Shown here: positions 41,581 through 51,852 of the stretch, in pieces
Position numbering within the stretch: the stretch's first letter is position 1
How the letters are laid out: each line of letters opens with the position of its first letter
Assembly (NCBI RefSeq): GCF_026339955.1
Contig: NZ_JAPEPW010000003.1
Location: 372,001-436,000 of the forward strand
From: Streptomyces sp. NBC_01549
GTDB lineage: Bacteria; Actinomycetota; Actinomycetes; Streptomycetales; Streptomycetaceae
Length of the DNA: 64,000 bases
Direction of reading: 5' to 3'
Notes under the pieces: model-generated
What the model was told of the DNA's origin: nothing
Database searches by the model: none
Seen by the model: the letters and a program-made list of their open reading frames with translations, nothing else
Translations under genes and position numbers: made by a program

Positions 41581-42453
41581 TCAGCCCTTCACGGCACCCC
41601 CGTTGATGGCGATCCGCTGCCCGTACCGCGTGTACGGGTAGTAGTCGTAGATCGCGTGGTGCTGAACGCAACGGTTGTCCCAGAACACCAGGGTGCCGGG
41701 GGTCCAGTGGACACGGCAGTGGAGGACCGGCCGACCGGCGGTCACGTCGAAGAGCATGTCGAGCAGCGCCCGGCTCTCCTGGGGTGACAGCTGCGGGATG
41801 CGGGAGGTGTAGGCCCTGTTGGCGTACAGCAGTTTGCGGTCGGTCTCGGGGTGCCGCGCGATGAGCGGGTGTTCGCTCCTGGGCACGACGTAGCCCTCGG
41901 GCGGGGTATAGCCCTGGAACGCCTGTGCACCGTCATGGATCGCGGTCAGCGGGTCCAGCAGCGACCGCATGGCCGGGGACAGCATCTCGTACGCGAGGTG
42001 CATGTTGGCGAACATGGTGTCGCCGCCGCGGCCCGGCTCCGGAACCTCCGTGATGTAGAGCATCGACCCCAGCGACGGCTCGGCGTCGGCACTGCCGTCG
42101 GTGTGCCAGCCGTTCCCGGCCACGTTCGCCGCCGCCGCGTTCGTGCGGATCTCCAGGATGTGGGGGTCGCCCTCGGGCGGCGGCGGGTCCACCGGACGCA
42201 ACTCGCCGAAGCCGCCGGCAAAGCGCTTGTGATCGTCGGAAGTGAGCACCTGGTCGCGGAAGACCAGGACGTGGTGATCGCGGAACGCGATCCTCACCTC
42301 TTCCCACTGCTCGGTCGACAGTTCCTTCGACAGGTCGACGCCCGAGACCTCCGCGCCGATGACGGGGGTGATCCGCTGAACCGTGAGGGTTCTGTACGGG
42401 TGTGCGGGTCGCGTCGTCACCGCTTCGAGTGCTTCGAGCTCGTACTGCTCCAT
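41581..42453 (-). CDS. TauD/TfdA-type Fe(II)/2-oxoglutarate dioxygenase
   Basis: A 290-residue protein; ATG with ACGGAGGAACGC upstream. RITPVIGAEVSGVDLSKELS is the TauD N-terminal motif. The iron triad is H-x-D in NVAGNGWHTDGSADAEPS (about residue 117) and a distal His in VFWDNRCVQHHAIYDYYPYT; the 2-oxoglutarate-binding Arg follows in RYGQRIAING. Length fits the family. It lies directly downstream of the NRPS-PKS gene. In detoxin/rimosamide clusters a TauD enzyme is one of the three conserved genes and is thought to hydroxylate the proline-derived part (detoxinine). The same role is inferred here. Confidence 0.92.
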   Translation of the reverse strand: MEQYELEALEAVTTRPAHPYRTLTVQRITPVIGAEVSGVDLSKELSTEQWEEVRIAFRDHHVLVFRDQVLTSDDHKRFAGGFGELRPVDPPPPEGDPHILEIRTNAAAANVAGNGWHTDGSADAEPSLGSMLYITEVPEPGRGGDTMFANMHLAYEMLSPAMRSLLDPLTAIHDGAQAFQGYTPPEGYVVPRSEHPLIARHPETDRKLLYANRAYTSRIPQLSPQESRALLDMLFDVTAGRPVLHCRVHWTPGTLVFWDNRCVQHHAIYDYYPYTRYGQRIAINGGAVKG

Positions 42454-42516
42454 GCGTTCCTCCGTAAGGTGTCCATCTGCCGGTGAGGGCCGGACGTGGC
42501 GTGTGTGCCCCGGTCC

Positions 42517-45500
42517 TCAGTGGTCGCCGTGCCGGGAGCCGGCGACCGGATCCGGCAGCGCTGTTCTCATGGCCTCGGCCACCGTGTGCACGTGGGGTGG
42601 CGCGACGATGCCGTAGTGGCCGGTGGGCAGCCACCGCCGCGAGGAGGCGGGCGGCAGGCAGGCGTCCCACTGCCGGGCCGTCTCCTGCGGATCGACGGGA
42701 GCGGGCAGACCGGGGGAGGTCTGCTCGGCCCACCAGACGAGGGTGGGGGTGGAGGTGAGCGGCCGCACCCGGTGCCCGGCCAGGCTGCGCAGGTTGGCCC
42801 GGCAGCAGTGGGCCAGCCGTTCGGCGTAGGCCCGCCCGTGGGCGCGGGACGCCGCCTGGCCCCCGCTGCCGAGTTCGGCGGCGAATACGGCTTCGAGGTG
42901 GGCCTCGTCGTACGCGGAGATCAGCGCGCCCGCTTCCGGTGGCGGCGGATCGAGGAGGTAGAGCGCGTCGACCGGTTGCCCGGCGGCTTCGGCGAGACCG
43001 GCCATCTCCATGGCCACCCTGGCGCCGAAGGACCACCCGGCCAGTCGCAGGTGGCTGTCCGGGCCGCCGAACCGGGACCGCAGCACGGCGTCGTAGTGCC
43101 GTGCGCGTTCGGCCAGCGACCACTGCGGGGCGGTGGGATCGCGCAGCGCCGGATCGGCGATCAGGCAGACGGTCGGCGCGGGCCCGAGCGACGCCACCAG
43201 CGTCCGGTAGACCTGCACGTCTCCGCCCACGGGATGCACCAGGCACAGGACGGCGGGGCCGGTTCCCTCCTGCCAGACGTCGAGTGCCGCCCCGGGCGCG
43301 CTGCGGACGGCGGCGTGACGTGCGGCCCCGGGGGTGGGTTCAGCCAGGGCGAGGGCTCCTTGGAGGTGTTTCAGGATCTCGGTGAGGCTGACCCGGTGAC
43401 TGAATGAGGCCAGGTCGAGCTCGACCCCGAAGGTCTCGTCGACCTTCGTGATCAGGTCCAGCAGCATCAGTGAGTCGACGCCGAGGTCGTACAGCACGTC
43501 GTCGGGGTCCAGGTGCTCGACGCCGAGCGACTCACGGAGCCACCGGCCGACGAGCCGGGCCCGGTCCTCGGTGCCGTCGGCGTCCCCGGTGCCGTCGGCG
43601 TCCCCGGTGCCCGCCGTGCCGCCGGCGTCGTGCGCCGCGCCGGGTCGCTCCAGCCGGGGGTCCGGCTGCGCCCGGTCCCGGACGGCGGGGGCGTAGAAGG
43701 CGCGGGACGCCTCGATGCCGGTGGTGGAGACGAACACCTGCGGGAGTTGGAGGGAGACGGCACGGGCGAAGACCTCCGTGCCCTCCCGCACCGTCAGACC
43801 GACCTCCAGGTGCGCCTGGTGCCTGCTGTCCGCGGCCGGCACGCGGGTCGCCATCCCGGTCTCGCGCCACGCGTCCCAGTTGATGCCGATCCGCGCCGTG
43901 GTCTCCGCCCCGTCACCGCGGTACTGCGCGAAGCCGTCGAGAAGGCCCGCGCCGGCCGCGTAGTCGCACTGCCCGACGCCGCCGAGCAGCGCGGACATGG
44001 ACGAGCAGTACACCGCGAACGCCGGACGGTACCGCTGGATCACCTGCTCGACGACGAGCGCGCCGTTCTCCCGGGCCGCGGCGGCCTCACGCATCGCGGC
44101 GGCCCGGCGCCGTACCAGAAGGCCGCCGAATCCCACCCCGGCCGCGTGGCTCACACTGTCCAGCCGTGCGGTGTGTCCGGCGACCACCGCCAGCACCTGG
44201 TGCGCCGGCGTTGTCGCCAGGTCCGCCGCGACCAGGTCGACGCGGTCGGCCCAGCGGGTCAGTTCCACCGGCAGGGCGGGCTTCCGCGACAGCAGCAGGA
44301 CACGGCCGCCGGTGTGCTCCAGCAGCCAGGCGGCGATGGCGCGGCCGATGCCGCCCGTGCCGCCCAGCACCAGGTGAACCCCCTCGCCCCCGGGCAGGGC
44401 CACGGGTTCGGCCGCCCGCGCGGTCACCGGCGTGCTGCCCGGCCGCCACCAGTAGCCCTGCCGGAGCGCGAGCTGCCGGTGCGGGGCCGGGCCGCCGGAA
44501 CCGGCCGGGCGGTACCGGTCCGCGTCGCCCACGACCGAGGCCACGTGTCCCGCCCAGCTGCTGAGTTCGGCGTCGGGGAGGTCCAGCCAGTGGCCGTCCA
44601 GGACGCCCTCCTGCGGGGCGACCTCGACCGGTCCGGCCAGGAGCCCCAGCTCCGGCCTGCCGACCGGCCCCACCACGGGCCGGGCACCGTAGGACAGCCA
44701 CCAGACCCGGGGGGAGCCGGTCCGGCCGGACAGTGCCTGGACCAGGGCCGCGGTGGTGTCCAGACAGGCGTGGCGGGCGCGTTCCAGCGCACCGGGGCCG
44801 ACCGGACCCGCCACGGACAGCGGCAGCGCGTGCACCCACTCGACGCCGTCCATGCCTCTGTCGGTGCCCTCCGGCGCCAACGCGTCGAGCAACTGGCGCA
44901 GTGACGCCGGATCGGCCGGATCGGCCTCGAAGACGTCGTGTCCCCTGCGGGCGAAGGCATCGGCCGTGTGCACCCGCACCACCCGGGAGGCCACGGCTTC
45001 GAAGGGGGTGTACGCCGCCGGCGGCAAGGGGGCCGCGCTCACGACCACCACGACGGCGGCACGGCGGTCCCGCCCGGCGGCGTGGGCGGTGACCGCGCGA
45101 CGCAGCGGAACCCAGTGCGGCTGGTGCAGCCATTCGCCCGCCGGGAGCCGCGAGGGCCCCGCCGTGGCGGCCCCGGCCGCCCGTTCGAAGTCGTACTCCG
45201 CCAGCGCGAAGGACGGGGGCGGGAAGTCCCAAGGCGCCGGCGCGGGGCCCGCGGGCCAGTCGACGGGCCGCCCCGCGGTCCAGTCCTCGGCGAGTCGCGG
45301 CGTCGTGCGCCCCGTTGCGGGAACCGGTGGGGCGTCCGGGTCGGCAGTGCCGTGCGGGATGTCTCCCGAGGCCACCGCGCGCAGCCAGCGCGTCGCGGAG
45401 CCGGCGTCCGGACATGACGCCGCGATCCGCAGGCCGCGGGCCGGACGACCGGCCTGCAGGTGACGGAGTACGGCTTCGTAGCGTCCGGGCCGGGACCGGA

Positions 45501-48500
45501 GGTAGTCGGCGATCCGGGCGGCGTCGGCGCGCAGCGCGTCCGTACTGGTGGCGGACAGCACCAGGCATCGCGGTACCCCGCCGGCCCCGGCGGTGTCGGC
45601 GGCGGCAGCGCGTTCCACTATCACGTGGGCGTTGGTGCCGCCGATGCCGAAGCTGCTGACCGCGGCCACCCGCTCCCGTCCGTCCGGCCAGGGCGTGGCC
45701 CGGGTGGGGACGTAGAAGGGCGTGGGGTCGGGGCCGATCTCGGGATTGAGGGAGCGGAAGCCGATGTTGGGCGGCACGGTCCCGTGGTGCACGGACAGGA
45801 CGGCACGGATGAGCCCCACCACGCCGGCGGCCGCGCCCATGTGGCCGAGCTGGCTCTTGACGGAGGTCAGCGCGCAGCGACCGGACTCGGCCACGCCGAA
45901 TGCCTCGCGGAGCGCGCCGACCTCGATCGGGTCGCCCAGCCGGGTGCCGGTGCCGTGCGCTTCCACGTAGCCGAGGTCCGCGCCGGTACGTCCGGCACGG
46001 GCGAGGGCGGTCCGGATCACCTCGCGCTGGCCGGCCAGGGACGGCGCGCTGTAACTCATCTTGGCCGAACCGTCGTTGTTGACGGCGGAGCCGGTGATCA
46101 CCGCGTAGACCGTGTCGCCGTCGCGCCGTGCCCGCCGCAGCGGTTTGAGGACCACGACCCCCACGCCGCTCGCGCCGATCGTTCCGGTCGCGTCGTCGCT
46201 GAAGGACCGGCACGCGCCGTCCACGGAGAAGATGTGCTGCGGGCGGTACCGGTAGCCGGCGGACAGTCCGGGGTCGACGAGCACTCCTGCGGCGAGCATC
46301 ACCTCGGCGTCGCCCTGCCGCAGCATGCCCGCCGCGAGATGGACGGCGACCAGGGAACCGGAGCACGCTGCCTGCACGCTGAAGGCCGGACCGGTCAGGC
46401 CCAGGTGGTAGGCGGCCTTCGTGGCGAGGAAGTCCTTCTCGTGGTGCAGGGCGAGCTGGAAGCCGTCGGGCAGCGAACGGGGATCGGCCTCACGCAGCAT
46501 GGCCTGGAAGTAGGTGTTCTCCCCGGCACTCGCCACCAGTCCCACGCGGCTGGCCGGCGGATCCGCCAGGCCGGCGTGCGCCAGAGCCTGCACACAGGCC
46601 ATCAGCAGGTGACGCTGCTGCGGGTCCATCAAGCGGGCTTCATGGGGACTGATGCCGAAGTGGCCCGGGTCGAACTCGAGCGGGCCGTCGAGCGTGCTGT
46701 GCGCCCCGACGATCCCCTCCGGCGCGTCGAACCGGCGGATGCCGGTGCCGCCCGAGAGCACCAGGTCCCAGAAAGCGGCCAGGTCACAGGCGCCGGGCAG
46801 GCGCACCGACATGCCGATGACGGCGATGGGGTCGTCGGCGTCCGGCGCGCCGCCCGATACGGCGGCCGGCGTGTGCCGTGTCCCGGTACCGGGAGAGCCG
46901 TCCGCGGCGAGGTGGCGGGCGAGAGCGGGGATCGTGACGTGTTCGAACAGGTCGGTGACGCTGAAGCGCAGGCCGAGTTCCGTGGTGCAGCGCAGGTGGA
47001 ACCGCATCAGGGCGAGGCTGGAGGCACCCGCCTCGAAGAAGGTCTGGTCCGGTCCGATCCTCGTTCCGGTGACCGTCTCGAACGCCGCGACGAGCTGCTC
47101 CTCCTCCTGCGTCAGCCCCGTGCGAGCGACGGCCGAACGGCGTATCTCCTCACCCGGTGCCCGCGACGCAGCCCTGCGGTCCAGTTTGCCGCTGGGGGTG
47201 CGCGGCAGCGCGTTCATCCTCCGGAATCGGTCCACGCGGACGTAGGCGGGCAGCACCGCGGACAGGTGCGCCGTCAGATCGTCGGCGGAGGGGGTCTCCT
47301 CGCGGCACTCCAGGCAGGCCGTCAACCGGTCGCCGTCATGGACCACCACGGCGTTCACCACCGCCGGATGGCGCAGCAGCGCCGTCTCGATCGACCCGAG
47401 CTCCAGCCGGTGTCCGCTCAATTTGATCTGCTGGTCGTCCCGGCCCGCGTAGTGCAGCAGGCCCCGGCGGTCGAACCGGGCCCGGTCCCCGCTGCGGTAG
47501 AAGAGGCCCTCGCCGGGCACCTCGATGAAGCGTTCGTCGTTGAGCACGGGGTCGTCGAGGTAGCAGCGCGTGGTCATCGTGCCGCCGATCAGCAACTCGC
47601 CGGTGCACCCGGGCGGCACGGGGTCGCCCAGGGCGTCCACCACGCGCAGGAGGGCGCCGGCCACCGGACGGCCGATGGGGGGACGCTCGGGCCACCGGTG
47701 CGGATCGCCGTCCAGGCACAGGGCGCTCACCACGTGCGTCTCGGTCGGCCCGTAGTGGTTGAACAGACGCGCGCCGGGCAGCCCGGCGAACCAGCGGCGG
47801 ATCGCGCCGGTGCACACCAACTGCTCGCCCGCGGTGATCACCTCGCGCAGCCGGGAGGGGAACACGCCCAGGCGGACCCCGTACTCGGCCAGCAGTTGCA
47901 GCGCGACGTAGGGCATGAAGATCCGCTCGGTCCCCGCCGACTCCAGCCGTTCCAGGAGCGCGGGGGCGTCCTGGCGCCACTCGGGGCGCACGAGGTGAAG
48001 GGTGCCGCCGCCGCAGAGCGTTCCGAAGATCTCCTGGAACGACACGTCGAACGACAGCATCGAGAACTGCTGGGTGACCGCCGGGGCGGTCAGTCCGCCC
48101 GGGCCGGCCTGCCACCGCAGCAGGTCGCACAGCGTGCGGTCGAAGATCTGGACGCCCTTGGGCACACCGGTGGAGCCGGAGGTGAACAGCGTGTAGAGCG
48201 GACGGGTGCCCTCGTGCACCCGTCCGTCGTGCGACGCGGCCGCGGCCCGCGCGGGCCGCGGCACGGCGTCCGTCAGGACGACCGCGTGAGGTACGACGTC
48301 GTCGGGGAGCAGCGGGCCCGGCGCCGGCGAGCCGCCGGGCATGACCAGCACGCACAGCGGGCCGACCCGCTCCAGCACGCCGGCCAGTACGCCGGGCGGA
48401 TAGGAGGGGTCGAGCGGGACGGCGGTGACGTTCAGCCGCGCCAGCGCCAGCAGGGCCGTCACGTGCTCGACGGACGGGTCCAGGTACAGGGCCACCTGGC

Positions 48501-51500
48501 AGGGTTCGCCGTCCGACGGGATCGCGTACCGGGCAGCCAGATCGGCGGCGAGCGCTGCGGCGTGGGCGTCGAGCACCGCGTAGCTCACGGTGCTTCCGTC
48601 GGCCGTCACCAGAGCGGGGGTGTCCGGTGTGCGGGCGACCTGTCGCGCGAAGCCCTCGGCGATCGTGGTGAAGCCGGGTTCCGGGGCGCTCCCGCGCCCG
48701 GGCTCCGGCAGCGATGTCCGGTATGGCGCGACCAGCTGCCGTGCGGTCGACCGCCCTGTGGACACGAGCGCGTCCACGCCCCGCCGCAGCAGCTCGGCCA
48801 TGGCCTCGACGGCCTCGACGGTGAGAGCGTCCTGCGTGTACTCCCACAACACGTCGAGGCCGTCGGCGGTGTCGACCACGGAGACCGTCAGCGGGCACTT
48901 GGCCTCCGACGCGGCCCACCACAGGGGCCTGTGCGGGCAGCCCGGGAGCCGGAGCAGGTCGACATCGGTGTTCTCCAGGACGAACAGGACGTCGAAGGGG
49001 GTTTCGCCCGCCGCCTCCCAGCCGGTCAGCACGTCCGTGAGTGCCACGTCCTGCCGTTCCAGTACCTCCCCCACAGCGGTCCCCATGGCGCCCAGTTGCG
49101 AGCGCAGTTCCTCATCGGGCGCGACGGCCACGGGCAGCAGCACCGTGTTCGCCATCATGCCCACGCTGTTCTCGAACTCGCGTACCGGACGGTTGGCCAC
49201 CGGGGCGGCGATGCGTGGACGGACCAGGCCGGTCACGCCGTACAGGCTCCAGGCGAAGGTTCCCAGCAGTACCTGGAAGCGGGTCAGCCCGAGCTCGGCA
49301 CAGAGCCGGTCCAACTGGGCCCGGCGCACGACGTCCAGGGAGGTGCGGAGCAGCCGCGGCCGCGGTGCCGGACCCTCGTCTCCGACGGGGAGCGGTTCCC
49401 GGGGCTCCTCCAGGCCGCGGTAATACGCCAGGAGCTGGTCGCGCCGGGCACGGTACGCCGGGGTGGCGAACCAGTCGGCCTGCCAGGCGGCGACGTCCAC
49501 CGGGGTCGGCGCGGCCTCGCGCCGGTCGGCCTGGGAGGCGTCGGCGTAGGCGGCGGACAGGTCCCGCAGCAGGAGGTTCATCGACCAGCCGTCGACGGCG
49601 ATGTGGTGCAGGTGCAGCAGAAGCGTTCCGCCGTCCTCGCCGGACAGCCAGCAGGCCCGGAGCATGCGCGGCACCGTCAGGTCGAACGGCTCGGCGAAGA
49701 AGCCGTCGGCGAAGGCCCGTGCTCCCGCTTCGTCCCGCACCGGCGTGACACCGGGGTCGTGCCAGGGGTCGTACGGTTCGCCCACGACCTGGCGAAGGCC
49801 CTCCGGCCCCGTCTCGAAACCCGTCCGAAGTGCCGCGTGGCGCCGCACCACAACCCGCAACGCCCGCCGGAGGGCGGCGGTGTCGACCGGCCCGTCGATC
49901 CGGAAGGCCTGGTTCACGGAGTACGCCCGTGAACCAGGCGCGCGGTGCTGCACGAGCCACAGCCGCTGCTGCTCACTGGTGGCGGGCCCGAAGCGGGCAC
50001 TGGCGACCGCCGGCACCGGGTACACGCTCCCCGCGTCCGGGCCGGCCGCGTCGACTGCCCGGGCGATCGCCGCCAGATCCCCGTAGAGGACGGTCGCCTG
50101 CGGCACCTCGCAGCCCCACCGCCGCCGGATCTCGAAGCGGAGACGCAGGGCCTTCAGCGAATCCCCGCCGCAGGCGATCCATCGGTCGGCCGGCCGGAGC
50201 CCGGTTGTCTGCAGGACCTGCTCGGCCAGCTCCAGCACCTCGCGCTGCCGTCGGGTCACGGACCGCGCCGCGGGGGTGGCCGGGCGCCAGGGCCGGCCAG
50301 CCCGCTCAAGGAGCGATGCCCGGTCGACCTTGCCGTTGGCGGTGAGCGGCAGTTCCCCCACGAGATGGATGTGGTGCGGGCGCATGTAGGCGGGCAGGCG
50401 GTCCGCCAGGTGGCCGGTGAACTCCTCGTAGTCCAGGTCCTGGCGACGTACGACGAAGGCCAGCAGCTCGTTCGGCCCCTCCTCGCCGACGCGGCGCGTA
50501 CAGACGTACGACTGCAGGACCGCCGGGTGCGCGAGGACGTGCCGCTCCACCTCGCCGGGCTCGATCCGGAAGCCGCGGACCTTGACCTGGCGGTCCGTCC
50601 GCCCGACGTACTCCACCTGGCCTGTGCTGTCGCTCCGGACCAGGTCACCGGTGCGGTAGTACGTCTCCCGCCCGCCGTCGAGCCAGGGCAAGCGCACGAA
50701 ACGCTGCTCGGTCTCCTCGGGAAGGTTGCGGTACCCGGCGGCCAGCCCGTCTCCGCTCAGCAGCAGCTCGGCTACTTCTCCGGGCGCGGCGACGCGCTCG
50801 CGGCCCGGCACGGCCAGGACCGCGCCCGTGCGCGGGAGAGGCCGGCCGATCGGAACCACGTCGCCGTCGAATTCCCGCGGGATCGGGTGGCAGAAGGCGA
50901 AGGTGGTGGTCTCCGTCGGGCCGTAGGCGTTGAACAGCCGGGTGCGGCTGCGGGTGTTGTGCCGGTACCAGCGGCGGATCACCGGGGCGTTGAGCTGCTC
51001 CCCGCCCGTCAGGACCTGGCCGACCGTGGCGAAGCAGTCCCGTACGGCGGTGGTCACGGCGTTGAACAGCGCGACCGTGACGAAGAGCGTGTCGATCCGT
51101 TCCCGTCGCAGCGCCGCGGTGAGCAGTTCGGGTGTCTGCACGTCCACGTCGCGCAGGATCACGCAGCAGCCGCCGGTCAGCAGCGGTACCCAGACCTCGA
51201 AACTCAGCGCGTCGAAGGCCGGATTGGACAGGCAGGCATACCGCATGCCGGGCTCGACGCGGATCCAGCCGGGCTGCGCCAGCCGCAGCACTCCGGCATC
51301 GCGCACCTCAACGCCCTTGGGGCGTCCGCTCGTTCCGGAGGTGTAGAACACGAAGGACACCTCGCTCGCGGCGCGCGGAGGCTGCGTTGCCGCGCCGGCT
51401 TTTGGGACCCGCGGGAGCAGGCCGTCCACGGCCAGCGCCCTCACACCCCGCGGGAGTTCCGCGGCCGCTCCGTCGGCGCCGTGCACCAGCGCCACCGCCG

Positions 51501-51852
51501 CGCAGTCCTCCAGGATGTGGCGCCGGCGCTCCGCGGGGCTCTGGAGGTCCAGGGGGACCACCTGGGCACCCAGCCGGAGGATGCCCAGCATGACGCAGAC
51601 CAGCCGCCACGACCGGGGCAGCGCCACCGCCACCGCCTGCCCCGGGGCGACGCCGCTGCGGCGCAGCGCCCGGGCCACGGCGGCGGCCGAGGAGTCGAGC
51701 GTCGCGTAGTCCAGCCGCACGTCGCCGTCGGTGAGTGCGACGGCCCGCGGAGTGTTGCGGGCCTGACGGTGTATCCGCAGCGCCAGGCCGTCCGGTGAGC
51801 CCGGGTTCCCGGCACCGCGTGCCTCCAGGGTCCCGTCGGAGATCGCCATCAC
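42517..51852 (-). CDS. Hybrid NRPS-PKS: A-PCP-C-A-PCP-KS-KR-ACP-TE
   Basis: A 3111-residue megasynthase; its start overlaps the NRPS stop. Domains: A1 ~20-520 (YTSGTSGRPKG at 170), PCP1 ~535-605 (GGDSL, Ser565), C ~622-1045 (HHIAVDG at 749), A2 ~1060-1565 (FTSGSTGVPKG at 1223), PCP2 ~1580-1650 (Ser1612), KS ~1673-2080 (Cys1830, His1966, Lys1999, His2004), a ~160-residue linker with no acyltransferase, KR ~2245-2720 (GGTGGIGRA at 2497), ACP ~2765-2830 (Ser2794), TE ~2855-3100 (GWSFG, Ser2941; GHYG, His3079). The A2 pocket reads D-V-Q-?-I-A-H-V-V, the classic proline code. A1 reads D-A-F-?-L-G-A-T-F, nearest aliphatic codes. It would couple an amino acid to proline, add one ketide unit, reduce it and release. 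A trans acting acyltransferase is needed. This fits detoxinine assembly. Confidence 0.94.
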   Translation of the reverse strand: MMAISDGTLEARGAGNPGSPDGLALRIHRQARNTPRAVALTDGDVRLDYATLDSSAAAVARALRRSGVAPGQAVAVALPRSWRLVCVMLGILRLGAQVVPLDLQSPAERRRHILEDCAAVALVHGADGAAAELPRGVRALAVDGLLPRVPKAGAATQPPRAASEVSFVFYTSGTSGRPKGVEVRDAGVLRLAQPGWIRVEPGMRYACLSNPAFDALSFEVWVPLLTGGCCVILRDVDVQTPELLTAALRRERIDTLFVTVALFNAVTTAVRDCFATVGQVLTGGEQLNAPVIRRWYRHNTRSRTRLFNAYGPTETTTFAFCHPIPREFDGDVVPIGRPLPRTGAVLAVPGRERVAAPGEVAELLLSGDGLAAGYRNLPEETEQRFVRLPWLDGGRETYYRTGDLVRSDSTGQVEYVGRTDRQVKVRGFRIEPGEVERHVLAHPAVLQSYVCTRRVGEEGPNELLAFVVRRQDLDYEEFTGHLADRLPAYMRPHHIHLVGELPLTANGKVDRASLLERAGRPWRPATPAARSVTRRQREVLELAEQVLQTTGLRPADRWIACGGDSLKALRLRFEIRRRWGCEVPQATVLYGDLAAIARAVDAAGPDAGSVYPVPAVASARFGPATSEQQRLWLVQHRAPGSRAYSVNQAFRIDGPVDTAALRRALRVVVRRHAALRTGFETGPEGLRQVVGEPYDPWHDPGVTPVRDEAGARAFADGFFAEPFDLTVPRMLRACWLSGEDGGTLLLHLHHIAVDGWSMNLLLRDLSAAYADASQADRREAAPTPVDVAAWQADWFATPAYRARRDQLLAYYRGLEEPREPLPVGDEGPAPRPRLLRTSLDVVRRAQLDRLCAELGLTRFQVLLGTFAWSLYGVTGLVRPRIAAPVANRPVREFENSVGMMANTVLLPVAVAPDEELRSQLGAMGTAVGEVLERQDVALTDVLTGWEAAGETPFDVLFVLENTDVDLLRLPGCPHRPLWWAASEAKCPLTVSVVDTADGLDVLWEYTQDALTVEAVEAMAELLRRGVDALVSTGRSTARQLVAPYRTSLPEPGRGSAPEPGFTTIAEGFARQVARTPDTPALVTADGSTVSYAVLDAHAAALAADLAARYAIPSDGEPCQVALYLDPSVEHVTALLALARLNVTAVPLDPSYPPGVLAGVLERVGPLCVLVMPGGSPAPGPLLPDDVVPHAVVLTDAVPRPARAAAASHDGRVHEGTRPLYTLFTSGSTGVPKGVQIFDRTLCDLLRWQAGPGGLTAPAVTQQFSMLSFDVSFQEIFGTLCGGGTLHLVRPEWRQDAPALLERLESAGTERIFMPYVALQLLAEYGVRLGVFPSRLREVITAGEQLVCTGAIRRWFAGLPGARLFNHYGPTETHVVSALCLDGDPHRWPERPPIGRPVAGALLRVVDALGDPVPPGCTGELLIGGTMTTRCYLDDPVLNDERFIEVPGEGLFYRSGDRARFDRRGLLHYAGRDDQQIKLSGHRLELGSIETALLRHPAVVNAVVVHDGDRLTACLECREETPSADDLTAHLSAVLPAYVRVDRFRRMNALPRTPSGKLDRRAASRAPGEEIRRSAVARTGLTQEEEQLVAAFETVTGTRIGPDQTFFEAGASSLALMRFHLRCTTELGLRFSVTDLFEHVTIPALARHLAADGSPGTGTRHTPAAVSGGAPDADDPIAVIGMSVRLPGACDLAAFWDLVLSGGTGIRRFDAPEGIVGAHSTLDGPLEFDPGHFGISPHEARLMDPQQRHLLMACVQALAHAGLADPPASRVGLVASAGENTYFQAMLREADPRSLPDGFQLALHHEKDFLATKAAYHLGLTGPAFSVQAACSGSLVAVHLAAGMLRQGDAEVMLAAGVLVDPGLSAGYRYRPQHIFSVDGACRSFSDDATGTIGASGVGVVVLKPLRRARRDGDTVYAVITGSAVNNDGSAKMSYSAPSLAGQREVIRTALARAGRTGADLGYVEAHGTGTRLGDPIEVGALREAFGVAESGRCALTSVKSQLGHMGAAAGVVGLIRAVLSVHHGTVPPNIGFRSLNPEIGPDPTPFYVPTRATPWPDGRERVAAVSSFGIGGTNAHVIVERAAAADTAGAGGVPRCLVLSATSTDALRADAARIADYLRSRPGRYEAVLRHLQAGRPARGLRIAASCPDAGSATRWLRAVASGDIPHGTADPDAPPVPATGRTTPRLAEDWTAGRPVDWPAGPAPAPWDFPPPSFALAEYDFERAAGAATAGPSRLPAGEWLHQPHWVPLRRAVTAHAAGRDRRAAVVVVVSAAPLPPAAYTPFEAVASRVVRVHTADAFARRGHDVFEADPADPASLRQLLDALAPEGTDRGMDGVEWVHALPLSVAGPVGPGALERARHACLDTTAALVQALSGRTGSPRVWWLSYGARPVVGPVGRPELGLLAGPVEVAPQEGVLDGHWLDLPDAELSSWAGHVASVVGDADRYRPAGSGGPAPHRQLALRQGYWWRPGSTPVTARAAEPVALPGGEGVHLVLGGTGGIGRAIAAWLLEHTGGRVLLLSRKPALPVELTRWADRVDLVAADLATTPAHQVLAVVAGHTARLDSVSHAAGVGFGGLLVRRRAAAMREAAAARENGALVVEQVIQRYRPAFAVYCSSMSALLGGVGQCDYAAGAGLLDGFAQYRGDGAETTARIGINWDAWRETGMATRVPAADSRHQAHLEVGLTVREGTEVFARAVSLQLPQVFVSTTGIEASRAFYAPAVRDRAQPDPRLERPGAAHDAGGTAGTGDADGTGDADGTEDRARLVGRWLRESLGVEHLDPDDVLYDLGVDSLMLLDLITKVDETFGVELDLASFSHRVSLTEILKHLQGALALAEPTPGAARHAAVRSAPGAALDVWQEGTGPAVLCLVHPVGGDVQVYRTLVASLGPAPTVCLIADPALRDPTAPQWSLAERARHYDAVLRSRFGGPDSHLRLAGWSFGARVAMEMAGLAEAAGQPVDALYLLDPPPPEAGALISAYDEAHLEAVFAAELGSGGQAASRAHGRAYAERLAHCCRANLRSLAGHRVRPLTSTPTLVWWAEQTSPGLPAPVDPQETARQWDACLPPASSRRWLPTGHYGIVAPPHVHTVAEAMRTALPDPVAGSRHGDH

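Noticed and set aside
45460..49932. A 1490-codon open frame on the plus strand within the NRPS-PKS gene
   Set aside because: It is antisense to a megasynthase with clear domains; long antisense frames are expected from the high GC third-position bias. Its translation has no domain.
42517..51852. Predicting exact amino-acid specificity of the first adenylation domain
   Set aside because: The pocket residues read D-A-F-?-L-G-A-T-F, which only suggests an aliphatic residue. Published detoxins include aromatic residues too, so no substrate is asserted.
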